Positions 20,293 to 28,956 are shown, counted from the stretch's first letter. The stretch: 46,147 bases of DNA from Anaerococcus sp. mt242 (GCF_016798225.1 NZ_JAEUYX010000011.1:1-46147); one strand, 5' to 3'. Numbers and translations are program-made. The notes: a model not told the origin generated them from the letters alone.

Positions 20293-22191
20293 ATGGTCGA
20301 AAATTATTTTAAACTCTTAAAAGAATATTATCCGAGCAAATCTGACATTAGAAACGAATTAATTTCTCTAAATGCTAAGCTTTATTTGCCAAAAGGCACA
20401 GAATACTTTTTTTCTGATGTCCATGGCGAGGCACAAGCATTCTTGCAACTTTTAAAATCAGCTTCTGGAAATATTAGGGAAAAAACTTCTATTCATTTTG
20501 GAGATACACTTTTAAAAGAAGAGCAGGATAAGCTTGCAGAATTGATTTATAATCCAAAAGCAGTCCTACATCAGATGGACTTAAAAGGAGAGCTTACGGA
20601 CGATTATTTGACAATAACTATTCATAGGCTAATTAGTTTATTTAGATTTGTTTCTACCAAATATGCAAAAAATTATGTAAAGAAAAAATTTGGCCATTTA
20701 TTTACTGATATAGTAGATGAGCTCTTATACACCAACGATTCTGAGTTTAATAAGAAAGAATACTATGATCAATTAATAGAAAACATAGTAAAATACGATG
20801 CTGCAGAAGAATTCATCATAAAAATCACAACCATGATCCAAAGGATAAGTGTTGATAAACTTCATGTAGTTGGTGATATCTATGACCGTGGCCCTTCCCC
20901 ACAAATAATTATGGATGAACTATTAACCTTTCCAAATGTAGATATCCAGTGGGGAAATCATGATGTTGAGTGGATGGGAGCAGTTGCTGGCAACAAGGCC
21001 CTTGTGGCAGCCTGTATAGCAAATGCAATTTCATATAACAATTTTGATATGTTAGAAGATGGTTATGGTATAAATCTTAGACCCCTTTACGAATTTGCAA
21101 TTATAACCTACAAAGATGACCCATGCGAATTATTTATGCCAAGGATTTTTGATACTAATCTATATGACAACATTAGTTCTGAAATAGCCGCAAAAATGTT
21201 TAAGGCAATTTCTATTATCCGTTACAAGCTTGATGGCAAACTAATAGAAAGAAATCCAGATTTTAATATGGATGATAGAAATTTCTTAAAGATAATTGAT
21301 TTTGAAAATAGTACATATAAGGGTGCCCCACTAAAAGATAGCAATTTCCCAACAGTCGACCCAAAAGACCCATTAAAATTAACAGAAACGGAAGAAGCCG
21401 TAATAGAGGCACTTGCCTTAGATTTTAGCCGTGGAACAAAACTTAACCGCCATATTGAGTTTTTATATGAAAACGGGGCCATTTATAAAATAGAAAATGG
21501 ATCATTGCTATTTCACGGATGTATCCCTCTAAATGAAGATGGAACATTTACAGATGTTGAAATCCGGGGTCAAAATTATGCTGGTAAAGCACTATTTGAT
21601 AAATTTGATGAGATAGCAAGGTCTGCGTTTTACAAGAAAGATGAAAAGTCTTTAGATGTAGTTTGGTATTTATTTTACGGCAAGCAGTCACCATTATTTG
21701 GCAAATCTCAGTTCTCATACTTTGAAAATATCTTCATTGCAGAAGAAGAACTAAGAAAAGAGATCTATAACCTATACTACAAACTATCTGAAAACGAAGA
21801 AATAGTAGACATGATTCTAGATGAATTCGAAGTAACCGGTCCACGCAGAAGAATTGTAAATGGCCATGTACCTGTAAAAACTAAAAAAGGAGAATTGCCG
21901 ATAAAAGCAAAGGGAAAACTATATGTAATAGATGGGGGCATATCAAAACCATATCAAGCAAAAACTGGGATTGCTGGCTACACCCTAGTCTTTAATTCTC
22001 ATGCCGTTTCTCTTGCTGAACATAATAATTACAAGTCCATCACCGATGGAGTAAGCTCTTACCGACCAAACATAAAAGAAGTAGAAGTCCTCCACCCTAG
22101 GATGCTTATGAAAGACACCGACGAAGGGAAAAATATTAGGCAAAGAATAGATGTATTAGAAGAATTGCTTGAAAAATATGACAATTTGTAG
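20293..22191 (+). CDS. fbp: Fructose-1,6-bisphosphatase, class III (Firmicute type)
   Basis: The 632-residue protein is the large metallophosphatase-type FBPase of Firmicutes (about 640-670 residues), unrelated to the common class I enzyme. Metal-binding motifs are FFSDVHGEA (D42, H44), VVGDIYDRGPSP and QWGNHDVEWMG, with a late GHVPVKTKKGELP histidine motif. It hydrolyses fructose-1,6-bisphosphate to fructose-6-phosphate in gluconeogenesis. Its ATG follows GAGGTGGG. It lies in a run of plus-strand genes ending at the terminator near 22750. A phosphofructokinase-like PfkB gene lies about 6 kb downstream. Confidence 0.95.
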   Translation: MVENYFKLLKEYYPSKSDIRNELISLNAKLYLPKGTEYFFSDVHGEAQAFLQLLKSASGNIREKTSIHFGDTLLKEEQDKLAELIYNPKAVLHQMDLKGELTDDYLTITIHRLISLFRFVSTKYAKNYVKKKFGHLFTDIVDELLYTNDSEFNKKEYYDQLIENIVKYDAAEEFIIKITTMIQRISVDKLHVVGDIYDRGPSPQIIMDELLTFPNVDIQWGNHDVEWMGAVAGNKALVAACIANAISYNNFDMLEDGYGINLRPLYEFAIITYKDDPCELFMPRIFDTNLYDNISSEIAAKMFKAISIIRYKLDGKLIERNPDFNMDDRNFLKIIDFENSTYKGAPLKDSNFPTVDPKDPLKLTETEEAVIEALALDFSRGTKLNRHIEFLYENGAIYKIENGSLLFHGCIPLNEDGTFTDVEIRGQNYAGKALFDKFDEIARSAFYKKDEKSLDVVWYLFYGKQSPLFGKSQFSYFENIFIAEEELRKEIYNLYYKLSENEEIVDMILDEFEVTGPRRRIVNGHVPVKTKKGELPIKAKGKLYVIDGGISKPYQAKTGIAGYTLVFNSHAVSLAEHNNYKSITDGVSSYRPNIKEVEVLHPRMLMKDTDEGKNIRQRIDVLEELLEKYDNL

Positions 22192-22200
22192 GAGCTAATT

Positions 22201-22455
22201 ATGAAAAGAAAACACTATAACCTAGTATCTATAGACCTGTGGATTGTAGCTTTGGTTTTAATTTTCGCCTTTAATAATCCCTTTGCTACGAATATCACTT
22301 GGAATATAGTTCTTGCGATTATACTTACTGTAGTTGGTTTCATATTGTATTTTGCTGCTAATATGTGTCCATATTGCAATGGTCTAATTAATGATTATTT
22401 ACTAAAACCAGCAAAATATTGCCCACACTGTGGTAAAGACATTTCTAAATTTTGA
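22201..22455 (+). CDS. Small membrane protein with a C-terminal zinc ribbon
   Basis: An 84-residue protein with two hydrophobic helices (about 11-27 and 33-53) and then a CPYC...CPHC zinc ribbon (first pair near 56-59, second near 75-78). It starts nine bases after fbp with a GGAG site. The next gene encodes a protein of the same design, so the two look like diverged duplicates. The function is unknown; zinc ribbons on small membrane proteins often mediate protein contacts. Confidence 0.75.
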   Translation: MKRKHYNLVSIDLWIVALVLIFAFNNPFATNITWNIVLAIILTVVGFILYFAANMCPYCNGLINDYLLKPAKYCPHCGKDISKF

Positions 22456-22480
22456 TTGATTTTCGATAGAGGAGCTATAA

Positions 22481-22729
22481 ATGGATTTAAAAAAAGCTAG
22501 CCAATTAAATCTAATTTTAGGCTTTATTGGCCTTGCTATTTTAATATTTGATTTTATAAACAAGGGAAGACTATCATGGCATTCAATAATAATTTTTCTA
22601 ATTATATTTACAGTCTCAATTATAATCGAGAAAAAATACTTTAAATGTCCCCACTGTGATCATCATATAAAAAGAGAGGATTACTTTAGAAAAACTTGCA
22701 AAAATTGCGGCAAGCCATTAGACCAATAA
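22481..22729 (+). CDS. Small membrane protein with a C-terminal zinc ribbon (paralogue-like)
   Basis: An 82-residue protein with two predicted helices (about 9-26 and 33-49) and then CPHC near 56-59 and CKNC near 73-76, ending KPLDQ. Layout and length match the preceding gene, though sequence identity appears modest. ATG 22481 follows GAGGAG. It is the last gene of the plus-strand run begun by the 19343 membrane protein and is closed by a bidirectional terminator. Function unknown. Confidence 0.75.
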   Translation: MDLKKASQLNLILGFIGLAILIFDFINKGRLSWHSIIIFLIIFTVSIIIEKKYFKCPHCDHHIKREDYFRKTCKNCGKPLDQ

Positions 22730-22767
22730 AAAAGATGCGGTAGAATTTTCTACTCGCATCTTTTTTT
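22728..22767. terminator. Bidirectional terminator between zinc-ribbon gene and ppiB
   Basis: AAAGATGCG (22731-22739) pairs with CGCATCTTT, enclosing an inner GTAGAA/TTCTAC stem. A-runs before and T-runs after make it usable in both directions. Confidence 0.88.
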
Positions 22768-23284
22768 ACATTTTTTCTGGGTCTTCGTATTCTTCACCAA
22801 AGGTATCAACAGTAACCTTTTGAATTTTAACTTCATCAACTGGTCTATCAGATCTGTCAGTTTTGCTCTCAGCAATTTTATCTACCACATTCATACCTTC
22901 TGTAACTTTACCAAAAGCAGCATAGTCACCATCTAAATGAGGGCTGTCCTTGTGCATTATAAAAAATTGGCTACCTGCAGAATTTGGCATCATAGATCTT
23001 GCCATCGATAAAACTCCTGCTTCATGGGCTAAGTCATTTTTAAAACCATTTGAAGAAAATTCACCTTTAATTCCATAACCTGGACCACCCATGCCAGTTC
23101 CTTCAGGGTCACCCCCTTGGATCATAAATCCTTTTATAACTCTATGAAAAATAAGTCCATCATAAAAACCTTGATTTATGAGTGAAATAAAGTTATTTAC
23201 TGTGTTTGGTGCTATTTCAGGATATAATTCAGCTTTGATTATATCTCCATTTTCCATTTCAAATGTAACTATTGGATTAGTCAT
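22766..23284 (-). CDS. ppiB: Peptidyl-prolyl cis-trans isomerase, cyclophilin type
   Basis: The 172-residue cytoplasmic cyclophilin has FHRVIKGFMIQGGDPEGTGMGGPGY (catalytic Arg in FHRVI), GVLSMARSMMPNSAGSQFFI and LDGDYAAFGKVTEGMNVVD, all hallmarks of the family. No signal peptide is present. It catalyses proline isomerisation during protein folding. An acidic tail of about ten residues (EEYEDPEKM) follows the core. It is a single gene ending in a terminator shared with the converging plus-strand operon. Confidence 0.94.
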   Translation of the reverse strand: MTNPIVTFEMENGDIIKAELYPEIAPNTVNNFISLINQGFYDGLIFHRVIKGFMIQGGDPEGTGMGGPGYGIKGEFSSNGFKNDLAHEAGVLSMARSMMPNSAGSQFFIMHKDSPHLDGDYAAFGKVTEGMNVVDKIAESKTDRSDRPVDEVKIQKVTVDTFGEEYEDPEKM

Positions 23285-23348
23285 ATTACCTCTTTTCTAA
23301 TTCTTTTGTGATATATAATTTATATCCAAAAGCAAGGTAAAGATAACA

Positions 23349-24128
23349 TTAATTATTTTCTTCTTCCTTTACGCCTTTATCCTTATCTCCCAGAGCAGCT
23401 GTGTGAGTAAACACTGGGTATGGGTCTATAAAGGCATCATCTAGACTTAATCTTCTCTTATCGTATGCCCTTTTGTGATAATAATTTTTAACTATTTCCA
23501 AAAATGCACCTGTATTAAAATCAGAAACTACATCCTTAAATTCAAATTTTTCTTTAAAGTTGTAGTCATTTCTTACTGTTATTTTATTTTTTGCTGAATT
23601 ATATTTTACTTTTGTTGCCCCTACATATCTTTCAAGATTGAAGTGGTCTTTTTTTTCAATGATATTAAACTTTTTCATTTGCCCAATTATAAAATCTTTA
23701 TCATAGTTTTTGTCATGGACTTCTTTTAAAGTTTCTCTTACAGTTTGGTAAACTTCCCTAGATTTATCATCATGAATTTCACTAATCTCATCATCAATAG
23801 TTTCTTTTAAGTCAGTAAAATAATCTTCATCTAGTTTTTTGACATTAAATTTCTCAACCGCTACCCTATCAAGATTTTTGCTAATAATTGGGTCAATCTT
23901 TCCTCTTGAAATCTTTCCATTATTATTTACTTTTAATGAGTTTGTTGCTGTATTAATCTCGATGATACTTTCATTATCTCGGTATTTAATATAAACACCC
24001 TTATATTCAATTGTTTCTAAATCTAAAATAATAAGTGTATCACTTTCCTCATCGAAAAAAAGTGTTTGTATCTTATCTTCATTGCAAAGTTTAATTAATT
24101 TATTCTTTACACTATTAGCTTTATCCAT
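23349..24128 (-). CDS. Uncharacterised hydrophilic protein
   Basis: I do not recognise this 259-residue protein. It is hydrophilic, has no signal peptide or membrane segment, and is rich in Lys, Asp, Glu and Asn. The middle (about 100-170) is likely helical. The C-terminal part has FDPV-like turns and ends in KEEENN. The start is set at ATG 24128 because GGGGG just upstream is a good ribosome binding site. An in-frame ATG at 24143 would place that site inside the gene. It lies between ppiB and the cell-wall hydrolase, all on the minus strand, but with gaps that do not prove an operon. Confidence 0.7.
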   Translation of the reverse strand: MDKANSVKNKLIKLCNEDKIQTLFFDEESDTLIILDLETIEYKGVYIKYRDNESIIEINTATNSLKVNNNGKISRGKIDPIISKNLDRVAVEKFNVKKLDEDYFTDLKETIDDEISEIHDDKSREVYQTVRETLKEVHDKNYDKDFIIGQMKKFNIIEKKDHFNLERYVGATKVKYNSAKNKITVRNDYNFKEKFEFKDVVSDFNTGAFLEIVKNYYHKRAYDKRRLSLDDAFIDPYPVFTHTAALGDKDKGVKEEENN

Positions 24129-24213
24129 TCTTCCCCCTAGCATTTATTAACATACTGGTCTATATATAATAATTATATCATTTATTTGTAAAGTTTGTGT
24201 AAAAAATTTTTTA

Positions 24214-24247
24214 GATAAAAAAAGACTACCAAAAAATGGTAATCTTT
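24214..24247 (-). terminator. Intrinsic terminator after the SH3b hydrolase gene
   Basis: AAAGACTACCA (24221-24231) and TGGTAATCTTT (24237-24247) form a stem with one mismatch. In the minus direction the stem is followed by seven T. Confidence 0.82.
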
Positions 24248-24263
24248 AATGTTTTCTTATTGA

Positions 24264-25109
24264 TTAATACCAACCATTAGATGCCCAGAATTGTTGTGCA
24301 GCTTCCCATGAACCATATCTTTGAGCTACATAGTTATCTGCTGCTGCTTCTTGTTGAGCAGGGCTTGCACCATATGGTACTAGTGATGGATTTAATTGGT
24401 ATCTTCCGTAGTATCCACCATTTGGATTGTAAGCTGAGTATGAACCGCCACTTTCTCTTTGAGCAATCCATTCTTTAGCCCAGCTTGATGAACCTTGGTA
24501 AGATTGTTGTTGTGGAGCTTGTTGGTATGTTTGTGTTGTTGTTTGAGTTTGAGTTTGGCTTTGTGCTTGTGCTTGAGCTTGGTTATTATTGTTTGTTGAT
24601 TGAGCCTTAGCTTGTTGAGCTTTTTGGTTTTCAATTCTTACTTGTCTAAATGATTGTAAAAGATCGTGGTAAACATATCCTTCTTTATCATTTACTCTTA
24701 CTTTTACATAACCATTATCAGCAAGACCAAGTACTTCAACTTCTGTGTTAGCTTTTAAAACATCAATTACATTTGAGTCTAGTTTAGCTGCATCTCTAAA
24801 GTTAGCATCTGCTACTAGTTTTGTGTTCTCAAGTTCTACAAACCATTTTGAAACTACGAATGCTTCTTTGCCGTTAAATTCGATTTTTGTCCAATCTCCT
24901 TCTTTGCCAAGAACTTCGTAAGATTTTTCTTTATCATCGATAAGGCCAATAACATTGTCGCCTTCTTTGGCTTCTGTTCTTACGTTTACACCCTGTGCAA
25001 GGTTTTTATTAATTGCAAGTTTACTCGCGTGAGAATCTTTTGCTCCAAATCCAATTGCTGTTGGAATTACTAATGCTGCTGCAATAGCGTATTTTTTTAA
25101 GTTAAACAT
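24264..25109 (-). CDS. Secreted SH3b cell-wall hydrolase (Apf/SceD-like transglycosylase fold)
   Basis: With ATG 25109 (GGATATT site upstream) the protein has 281 residues. It comprises a signal peptide (about 1-28, cleaved after SHA), two bacterial SH3 repeats (about 34-90 and 95-155) and a Gln/Thr/Ala-rich linker (about 165-215). The C-terminal domain, with IAQRESGGSYSAYNPNGGYYG and ending FWASNGWY, matches the lysozyme-like domain of Apf, SceD and IsaA proteins. The Glu of QRESGG is the likely catalytic residue. It probably binds and cleaves peptidoglycan outside the cell. A WalR box lies upstream. Confidence 0.85.
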   Translation of the reverse strand: MFNLKKYAIAAALVIPTAIGFGAKDSHASKLAINKNLAQGVNVRTEAKEGDNVIGLIDDKEKSYEVLGKEGDWTKIEFNGKEAFVVSKWFVELENTKLVADANFRDAAKLDSNVIDVLKANTEVEVLGLADNGYVKVRVNDKEGYVYHDLLQSFRQVRIENQKAQQAKAQSTNNNNQAQAQAQSQTQTQTTTQTYQQAPQQQSYQGSSSWAKEWIAQRESGGSYSAYNPNGGYYGRYQLNPSLVPYGASPAQQEAAADNYVAQRYGSWEAAQQFWASNGWY

Positions 25110-25184
25110 GTATAATATCCTTTCAATCGCCTTTATGGCTAAGTTTTCTTTTAAGTTTAAGTTTACAAGCTGTTTGTAACAAAG

Positions 25185-25201
25185 GTTACAAAATGTTAAC
25201 A
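25185..25201 (-). promoter_or_regulatory. WalR (YycF) box upstream of the cell-wall hydrolase
   Basis: The minus strand reads TGTTAACATTTTGTAAC. That is TGTWAH-N5-TGTWAH, the consensus bound by WalR of the essential WalRK system, with both hexamers intact and the exact 5-base spacing. It lies 76 bases upstream of the hydrolase ATG, in its direction. WalRK controls peptidoglycan hydrolases of this kind in Bacillus and Staphylococcus. Confidence 0.6.
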
Positions 25202-25493
25202 ACTTCGTTTGTACAAGTGTTATTATACAGGCTAATTGTGTGTAAATTATGTAGATTTAATATTTTTTTATTTTTTAAAGTTTGTATACCTAAATGCGTA
25301 TATTTCAATATTTATGAGACTTTCCCCTTAATCTCATCCTTAGATTATTTATACAAATTGTATTATTTAGCAAATTCTCTATAGTTTTTTCTTAATAATT
25401 TAATTTTTCTCCGAAATAAATTGATTTTTATATAAATAATAGGTAACAAATTGTTACAATTTGATAAATACTTGTACTTTAAGTCCCCTATAT

Positions 25494-25522
25494 TTGCCCA
25501 GTTTTTTTATATGTAGTAAAAT
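25494..25522 (+). promoter_or_regulatory. Promoter of ddl-murF-pfkB
   Basis: TTGCCC (25494-25499) and TAAAAT (25517-25522) with a 17-base spacer; a start near 25529 gives a leader of about 25 bases. Confidence 0.6.
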
Positions 25523-25553
25523 TTTATTAATTACAGATGAAAGTGAGTGTTAG

Positions 25554-26591
25554 ATGATTAACGTAATTCTATTTTGTGGAGGCCCTTCTAGTGAACATGA
25601 TATTTCTCTTAGAAGTGCTCTTAACATTAGCAATAGCTTAGATAAAAATAAATATAATACAAAAATAGTATATATTGATAAAAATGGAGCTTTCTCAAAA
25701 GCTTTTAATACTATAGATACAAAGGACGAATTTGACTTAGTTCAACAAACTGATACAAATGTTGCTGGATCTATTGCAGATTTTTTAAGTTTTTTAAAAG
25801 ACTTTGATCCAGCTGATACAATAATTATCCCAGCCATCCACGGAACATATGGAGAAGATGGCACTATCCAAGGATTTTTAGACTGTATAAATTTTCCTTA
25901 TATAGGTAATGGATTGCTCTCTTCTGCTATTTGTATGGATAAGGTTACTAGCAATGATATATTTGAAAAAAATGCCCTTTCTCAAGCAAAATATCTTTAC
26001 ACTTATAAAGAAGGTTTTGATGATGATTTTATAAATAGATGTGTATCTGAAATAGGATTGCCATTAATAGTAAAACCATCAGCAAATGGATCTTCTGTTG
26101 GTGTTAGTAAGGTAGAAAGTAAAGAAGAATTAAAAGATGCTATTATAGAAGCATTAAAATACGATCAAAAAGCCTTGGTAGAAGAACTAATCGATGGTCA
26201 AGAAATAGAAATTGCCATTATTGGACAAGGTGATAAGCTTGATGCATCAGTGCCTGCTGCATATATCACAGATCATAAATTCCTTGACTATGATGCAAAA
26301 TATTTTGATACAAAGACTGTCGCACAAATCCCTTATGAAATGGAAGAAAATTATAAAAACGAAGCCATAGACTTTGCCAAAGAATGCTACAAGGCGGTAG
26401 GCTGTGAAGGATTTGCAAGGGTTGACATTTTCTATACAAAAAACCACAAGTTTTATATAAATGAAATAAATACTTTCCCAGGTTTTACCCCTACTTCATT
26501 TTTTGCAAGACTTGCCATGGATATGTATGATGAGTCATTTGATTTTGTCCTTGATAAACTAATTGAAGATGGATTTAGGAGATTTCAATGA
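25554..26591 (+). CDS. ddl: D-alanine--D-alanine ligase
   Basis: The 345-residue ATP-grasp enzyme begins INVILFCGGPSSEHDISLRSA. It has the ATP-grasp motifs PAIHGTYGEDGTIQG, KPSANGSSVGVSKV and NEINTFPGFTPTSFF with Mg-binding Glu and Asn. The FLDYDAKYFD segment carries the tyrosine typical of true D-Ala-D-Ala ligases rather than the Phe of D-lactate ligases, so vancomycin-sensitive precursors are expected. It joins two D-alanines for murein precursors. Its stop overlaps the murF ATG by four bases (ATGA), so the two are coupled. The ribosome binding site is weak (AAGTGAG). Confidence 0.96.
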   Translation: MINVILFCGGPSSEHDISLRSALNISNSLDKNKYNTKIVYIDKNGAFSKAFNTIDTKDEFDLVQQTDTNVAGSIADFLSFLKDFDPADTIIIPAIHGTYGEDGTIQGFLDCINFPYIGNGLLSSAICMDKVTSNDIFEKNALSQAKYLYTYKEGFDDDFINRCVSEIGLPLIVKPSANGSSVGVSKVESKEELKDAIIEALKYDQKALVEELIDGQEIEIAIIGQGDKLDASVPAAYITDHKFLDYDAKYFDTKTVAQIPYEMEENYKNEAIDFAKECYKAVGCEGFARVDIFYTKNHKFYINEINTFPGFTPTSFFARLAMDMYDESFDFVLDKLIEDGFRRFQ

Positions 26592-27967
26592 TTAAAAGAA
26601 CTTTAGGTCATATAGCAGATATGATTGATGGAGAGATTTCAGACCCATCTAAAAAAGAATTATTTATAGAAGGAATTTCTACAGATTCTAGAACTATAAG
26701 CCCTGCAAATTTATATATCCCCCTTATTGGTGATGTTTTTGATGGCAGAATCTTTATAAAAGAATGTGAAAATAAAGGAGCTGCTGCATTTATTATTGAT
26801 AATGATTTTGAGATTAATAAAAATATTACAATACCATTTATAAAAGTAGCTGACACTGCAAAGGCCCTAAGAGACCTTGCCACAGCCTACAGAAATGAAT
26901 TAGACATCAAAATAATAGGAATCACTGGATCAAATGGCAAAACTACTACAAAAGATTTACTTGAATCTACTTTAAAAGAAAAATATGTAGTTCAAAAAAC
27001 AATGGGTAATTTAAATAATGAGATTGGTGTGCCAAAGACAATTCTTTCCTTAGATGAAGAAACTGAAATAGGTATTATTGAGCTTGGTACAGACAATTTT
27101 GGCGACATTGCTCTTACAACTCGTATTGCAAAACCAGATATTGCTATGATTTTAAATATCGGCGATAGCCACCTTCATAATCTAAAGACACGTGAAGGCA
27201 TTGCAAAAGCAAAAATGGAAATTACCGAGGGATTATCCGATAATGGGATATTTGTCTACAATCTGGATGACCCAATACTAGCAAAAGTAGTTCCAAGTTA
27301 TGATTTAAAACAAAAAGTTATGACTTTTGGGACAGATGAAAAATCAGATTTTGTCATCACCCCAGTAGAAAACAACAATTCTGGGGTAGAATTTAAACAT
27401 GAGGAAATTAATTACAATGTCCCACTTTTAGGTGATCACCAAATTTATAATGGTGGAATTACAGTAATGATTGCTAAGCTTTTAGGACTTGATGAAAAGC
27501 AAATCCAAGATGGCCTTAAAAAGGTAAAAGGCAGCCACAATAGATCAGCTATTTTGGAGCTTGATGGTTTTGATATCCTAGATGACTCTTACAAATCAAA
27601 TCCCCAAGCGCTTTTAACAGGGCTAAATACAACATACACCCTAAAGGGTTATAAAAATAAAATTGTAGTTTTGGGAGATATGCTAGAGCTTGGTGATGAT
27701 GAGAAGAAGCTCCACTATAAATCAGGTACAAATATCGACCCTAACGAAATTCATTACTGCCTATTTTATGGACCACTTTCATATGAAATGTATAAGGGAG
27801 CTATGGAAAATTTCCCAAAAAGTCGCTTATTTTATTTTGAAAACAAAGCAGATGTGTGCGATAAGCTAAAACAACTGATTACAAAATCATGCCTAGTTTT
27901 TGTAAAAGGTAGCCACGGCATGCACATGGAAGAAATAATTGAATGTATAAGAACGCTTAAAATTTAA
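26588..27967 (+). CDS. murF: UDP-MurNAc-tripeptide--D-alanyl-D-alanine ligase
   Basis: The 459-residue Mur ligase has the N-terminal substrate domain and the ATP P-loop GSNGKTT (residues 114-120). It also has the central ELGTDNFGDIALTTRIAKPDIAMILNIGDSHL region and the C-terminal ligase domain with DDSYKSNPQAL and VLGDMLELGDDEKKLH. It adds the D-Ala-D-Ala made by the overlapping ddl gene to the UDP-MurNAc tripeptide in the cytoplasm. The ATGA overlap with ddl and the 9-base gap to the pfkB gene indicate one operon. Confidence 0.96.
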   Translation: MIKRTLGHIADMIDGEISDPSKKELFIEGISTDSRTISPANLYIPLIGDVFDGRIFIKECENKGAAAFIIDNDFEINKNITIPFIKVADTAKALRDLATAYRNELDIKIIGITGSNGKTTTKDLLESTLKEKYVVQKTMGNLNNEIGVPKTILSLDEETEIGIIELGTDNFGDIALTTRIAKPDIAMILNIGDSHLHNLKTREGIAKAKMEITEGLSDNGIFVYNLDDPILAKVVPSYDLKQKVMTFGTDEKSDFVITPVENNNSGVEFKHEEINYNVPLLGDHQIYNGGITVMIAKLLGLDEKQIQDGLKKVKGSHNRSAILELDGFDILDDSYKSNPQALLTGLNTTYTLKGYKNKIVVLGDMLELGDDEKKLHYKSGTNIDPNEIHYCLFYGPLSYEMYKGAMENFPKSRLFYFENKADVCDKLKQLITKSCLVFVKGSHGMHMEEIIECIRTLKI

Positions 27968-27976
27968 GGAGTAATA

Positions 27977-28909
27977 ATGATTTATACTATAACCCTAAAT
28001 CCCTCCATAGACTTATATGTCGGTCTTGACCAAATAGAACTTGGAGAGAAAAATTATGTAAAAAGCGAACGCACCCTACCTGGAGGAAAGGCGTTAAATG
28101 TATCAAGAGTCCTTTCTTCCTTAAGAATACCTACAATTGCAACAGGATTTGTAGGGGGATTTCAAGGTCAATTTATCAAAGATTGGTTACAAAAAGAAAA
28201 TATTACTACCGATTTTGTAGAAATGAAAGGTGTAAACCGTACAAATGTAGTAATTTATGAAGATGAAAGAGAAACTGCTATTCATTTCCCAGGACCAAAT
28301 ATCACTTCAGAAGAAGTCGATGAGCTTTTATATTATTTAGCTAGGGTTCGTGAAGGAGATACTATTATATTTGGTGGATCAGTGCCTCCTATGCAAGAAA
28401 ATATGGATGAAGATATCTATGATAGACTCTTATCAGTTGCAAATGCAAATGGAGCGGATTTTGTTGCAGATGTACCTAGCCAATATCTTATAAATATGGT
28501 AGAAAAAAAACCACTTCTAATTAAGCCAAATGGCTATGATATATCAAAAATATTTGGTGTAGAAATTAAAAACAAATTAGACTATATCCCATACGGCAAG
28601 AAATTATTAGAAATGGGAGCTAAAAACGTAATAATTTCTTATGGAGCAAATGGCTCTATGTTATTTTCAGGAGATAAGGTCTACGAATCAAATCAAATTG
28701 ATGATGGCAGAGAAATAATAAGTACAGTGGCTTGTCGTGATGCAATGATTGCAGGATTTTTAGCAAATATGGCAAAAGATAACAATCCAATAGAAGCTTA
28801 CAGAATGGCTGTAGCAGCAGCATCAGCAACAGCTAGGGTATTAGACTTGCCAGATCGTGATTTAATAATAGAGATGCTTGATTATGTAGAAATTGAAGAA
28901 TTGGAATGA
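27977..28909 (+). CDS. PfkB-family sugar-phosphate kinase (1-phosphofructokinase type), atypical GAGD motif
   Basis: The 310-residue protein is of the FruK/LacC type (LNPSIDLYV; LPGGKALNVSRVLSSL, 35-50; IFGGSVPP, 131-138). These enzymes phosphorylate fructose-1-phosphate or tagatose-6-phosphate. The near-universal TVGAGDS signature at the active site is here TVACRDA (A252-C253-R254-D255). The catalytic Asp remains, but the anion-hole Gly-Ala-Gly is lost. The protein may have reduced or altered activity. It is third in the ddl-murF operon with an AAGGAGT site, an unusual place for a sugar kinase. A diverged 3' remnant of a second copy lies at 31071-31154. Confidence 0.85.
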   Translation: MIYTITLNPSIDLYVGLDQIELGEKNYVKSERTLPGGKALNVSRVLSSLRIPTIATGFVGGFQGQFIKDWLQKENITTDFVEMKGVNRTNVVIYEDERETAIHFPGPNITSEEVDELLYYLARVREGDTIIFGGSVPPMQENMDEDIYDRLLSVANANGADFVADVPSQYLINMVEKKPLLIKPNGYDISKIFGVEIKNKLDYIPYGKKLLEMGAKNVIISYGANGSMLFSGDKVYESNQIDDGREIISTVACRDAMIAGFLANMAKDNNPIEAYRMAVAAASATARVLDLPDRDLIIEMLDYVEIEELE

Positions 28910-28956
28910 AATAATCGTCCCTATAGCCTTTAATTGGCTAGGGACGATTATTATTT
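28910..28956 (+). terminator. Intrinsic terminator after the pfkB gene
   Basis: The long stem pairs about 28910-28924 (AATAATCGTCCCTA) with 28939-28952 (TAGGGACGATTATT), with an inner AGCC/GGCT, followed by TATTTT. It abuts the end of the converging permease gene. Confidence 0.85.

Larger units (their letters stand above)
25110..25553. promoter_or_regulatory. 444-base divergent intergenic region
   Basis: No gene is evident. It holds the WalR box (25185-25201) near the hydrolase, the ddl promoter (25494-25522), and a perfect palindrome GTAACAAATTGTTAC (25443-25457). On the minus strand that palindrome also reads as two TGTWAC hexamers four bases apart. A small hairpin (ATGAGA...TCTCAT, 25314-25337) is also visible. 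The rest is AT-rich with no recognisable feature. Confidence 0.6.

Noticed and set aside
24392-24634. Lys/Gln-rich frame antisense-like within the hydrolase gene
   Set aside because: It is an alternate frame of the Gln/Thr-rich linker repeats, not a gene.
24500-24640. Short tandem repeat resembling a CRISPR-like array
   Set aside because: It is coding repeat for Gln/Thr/Ala residues in the hydrolase linker; no spacers are present.
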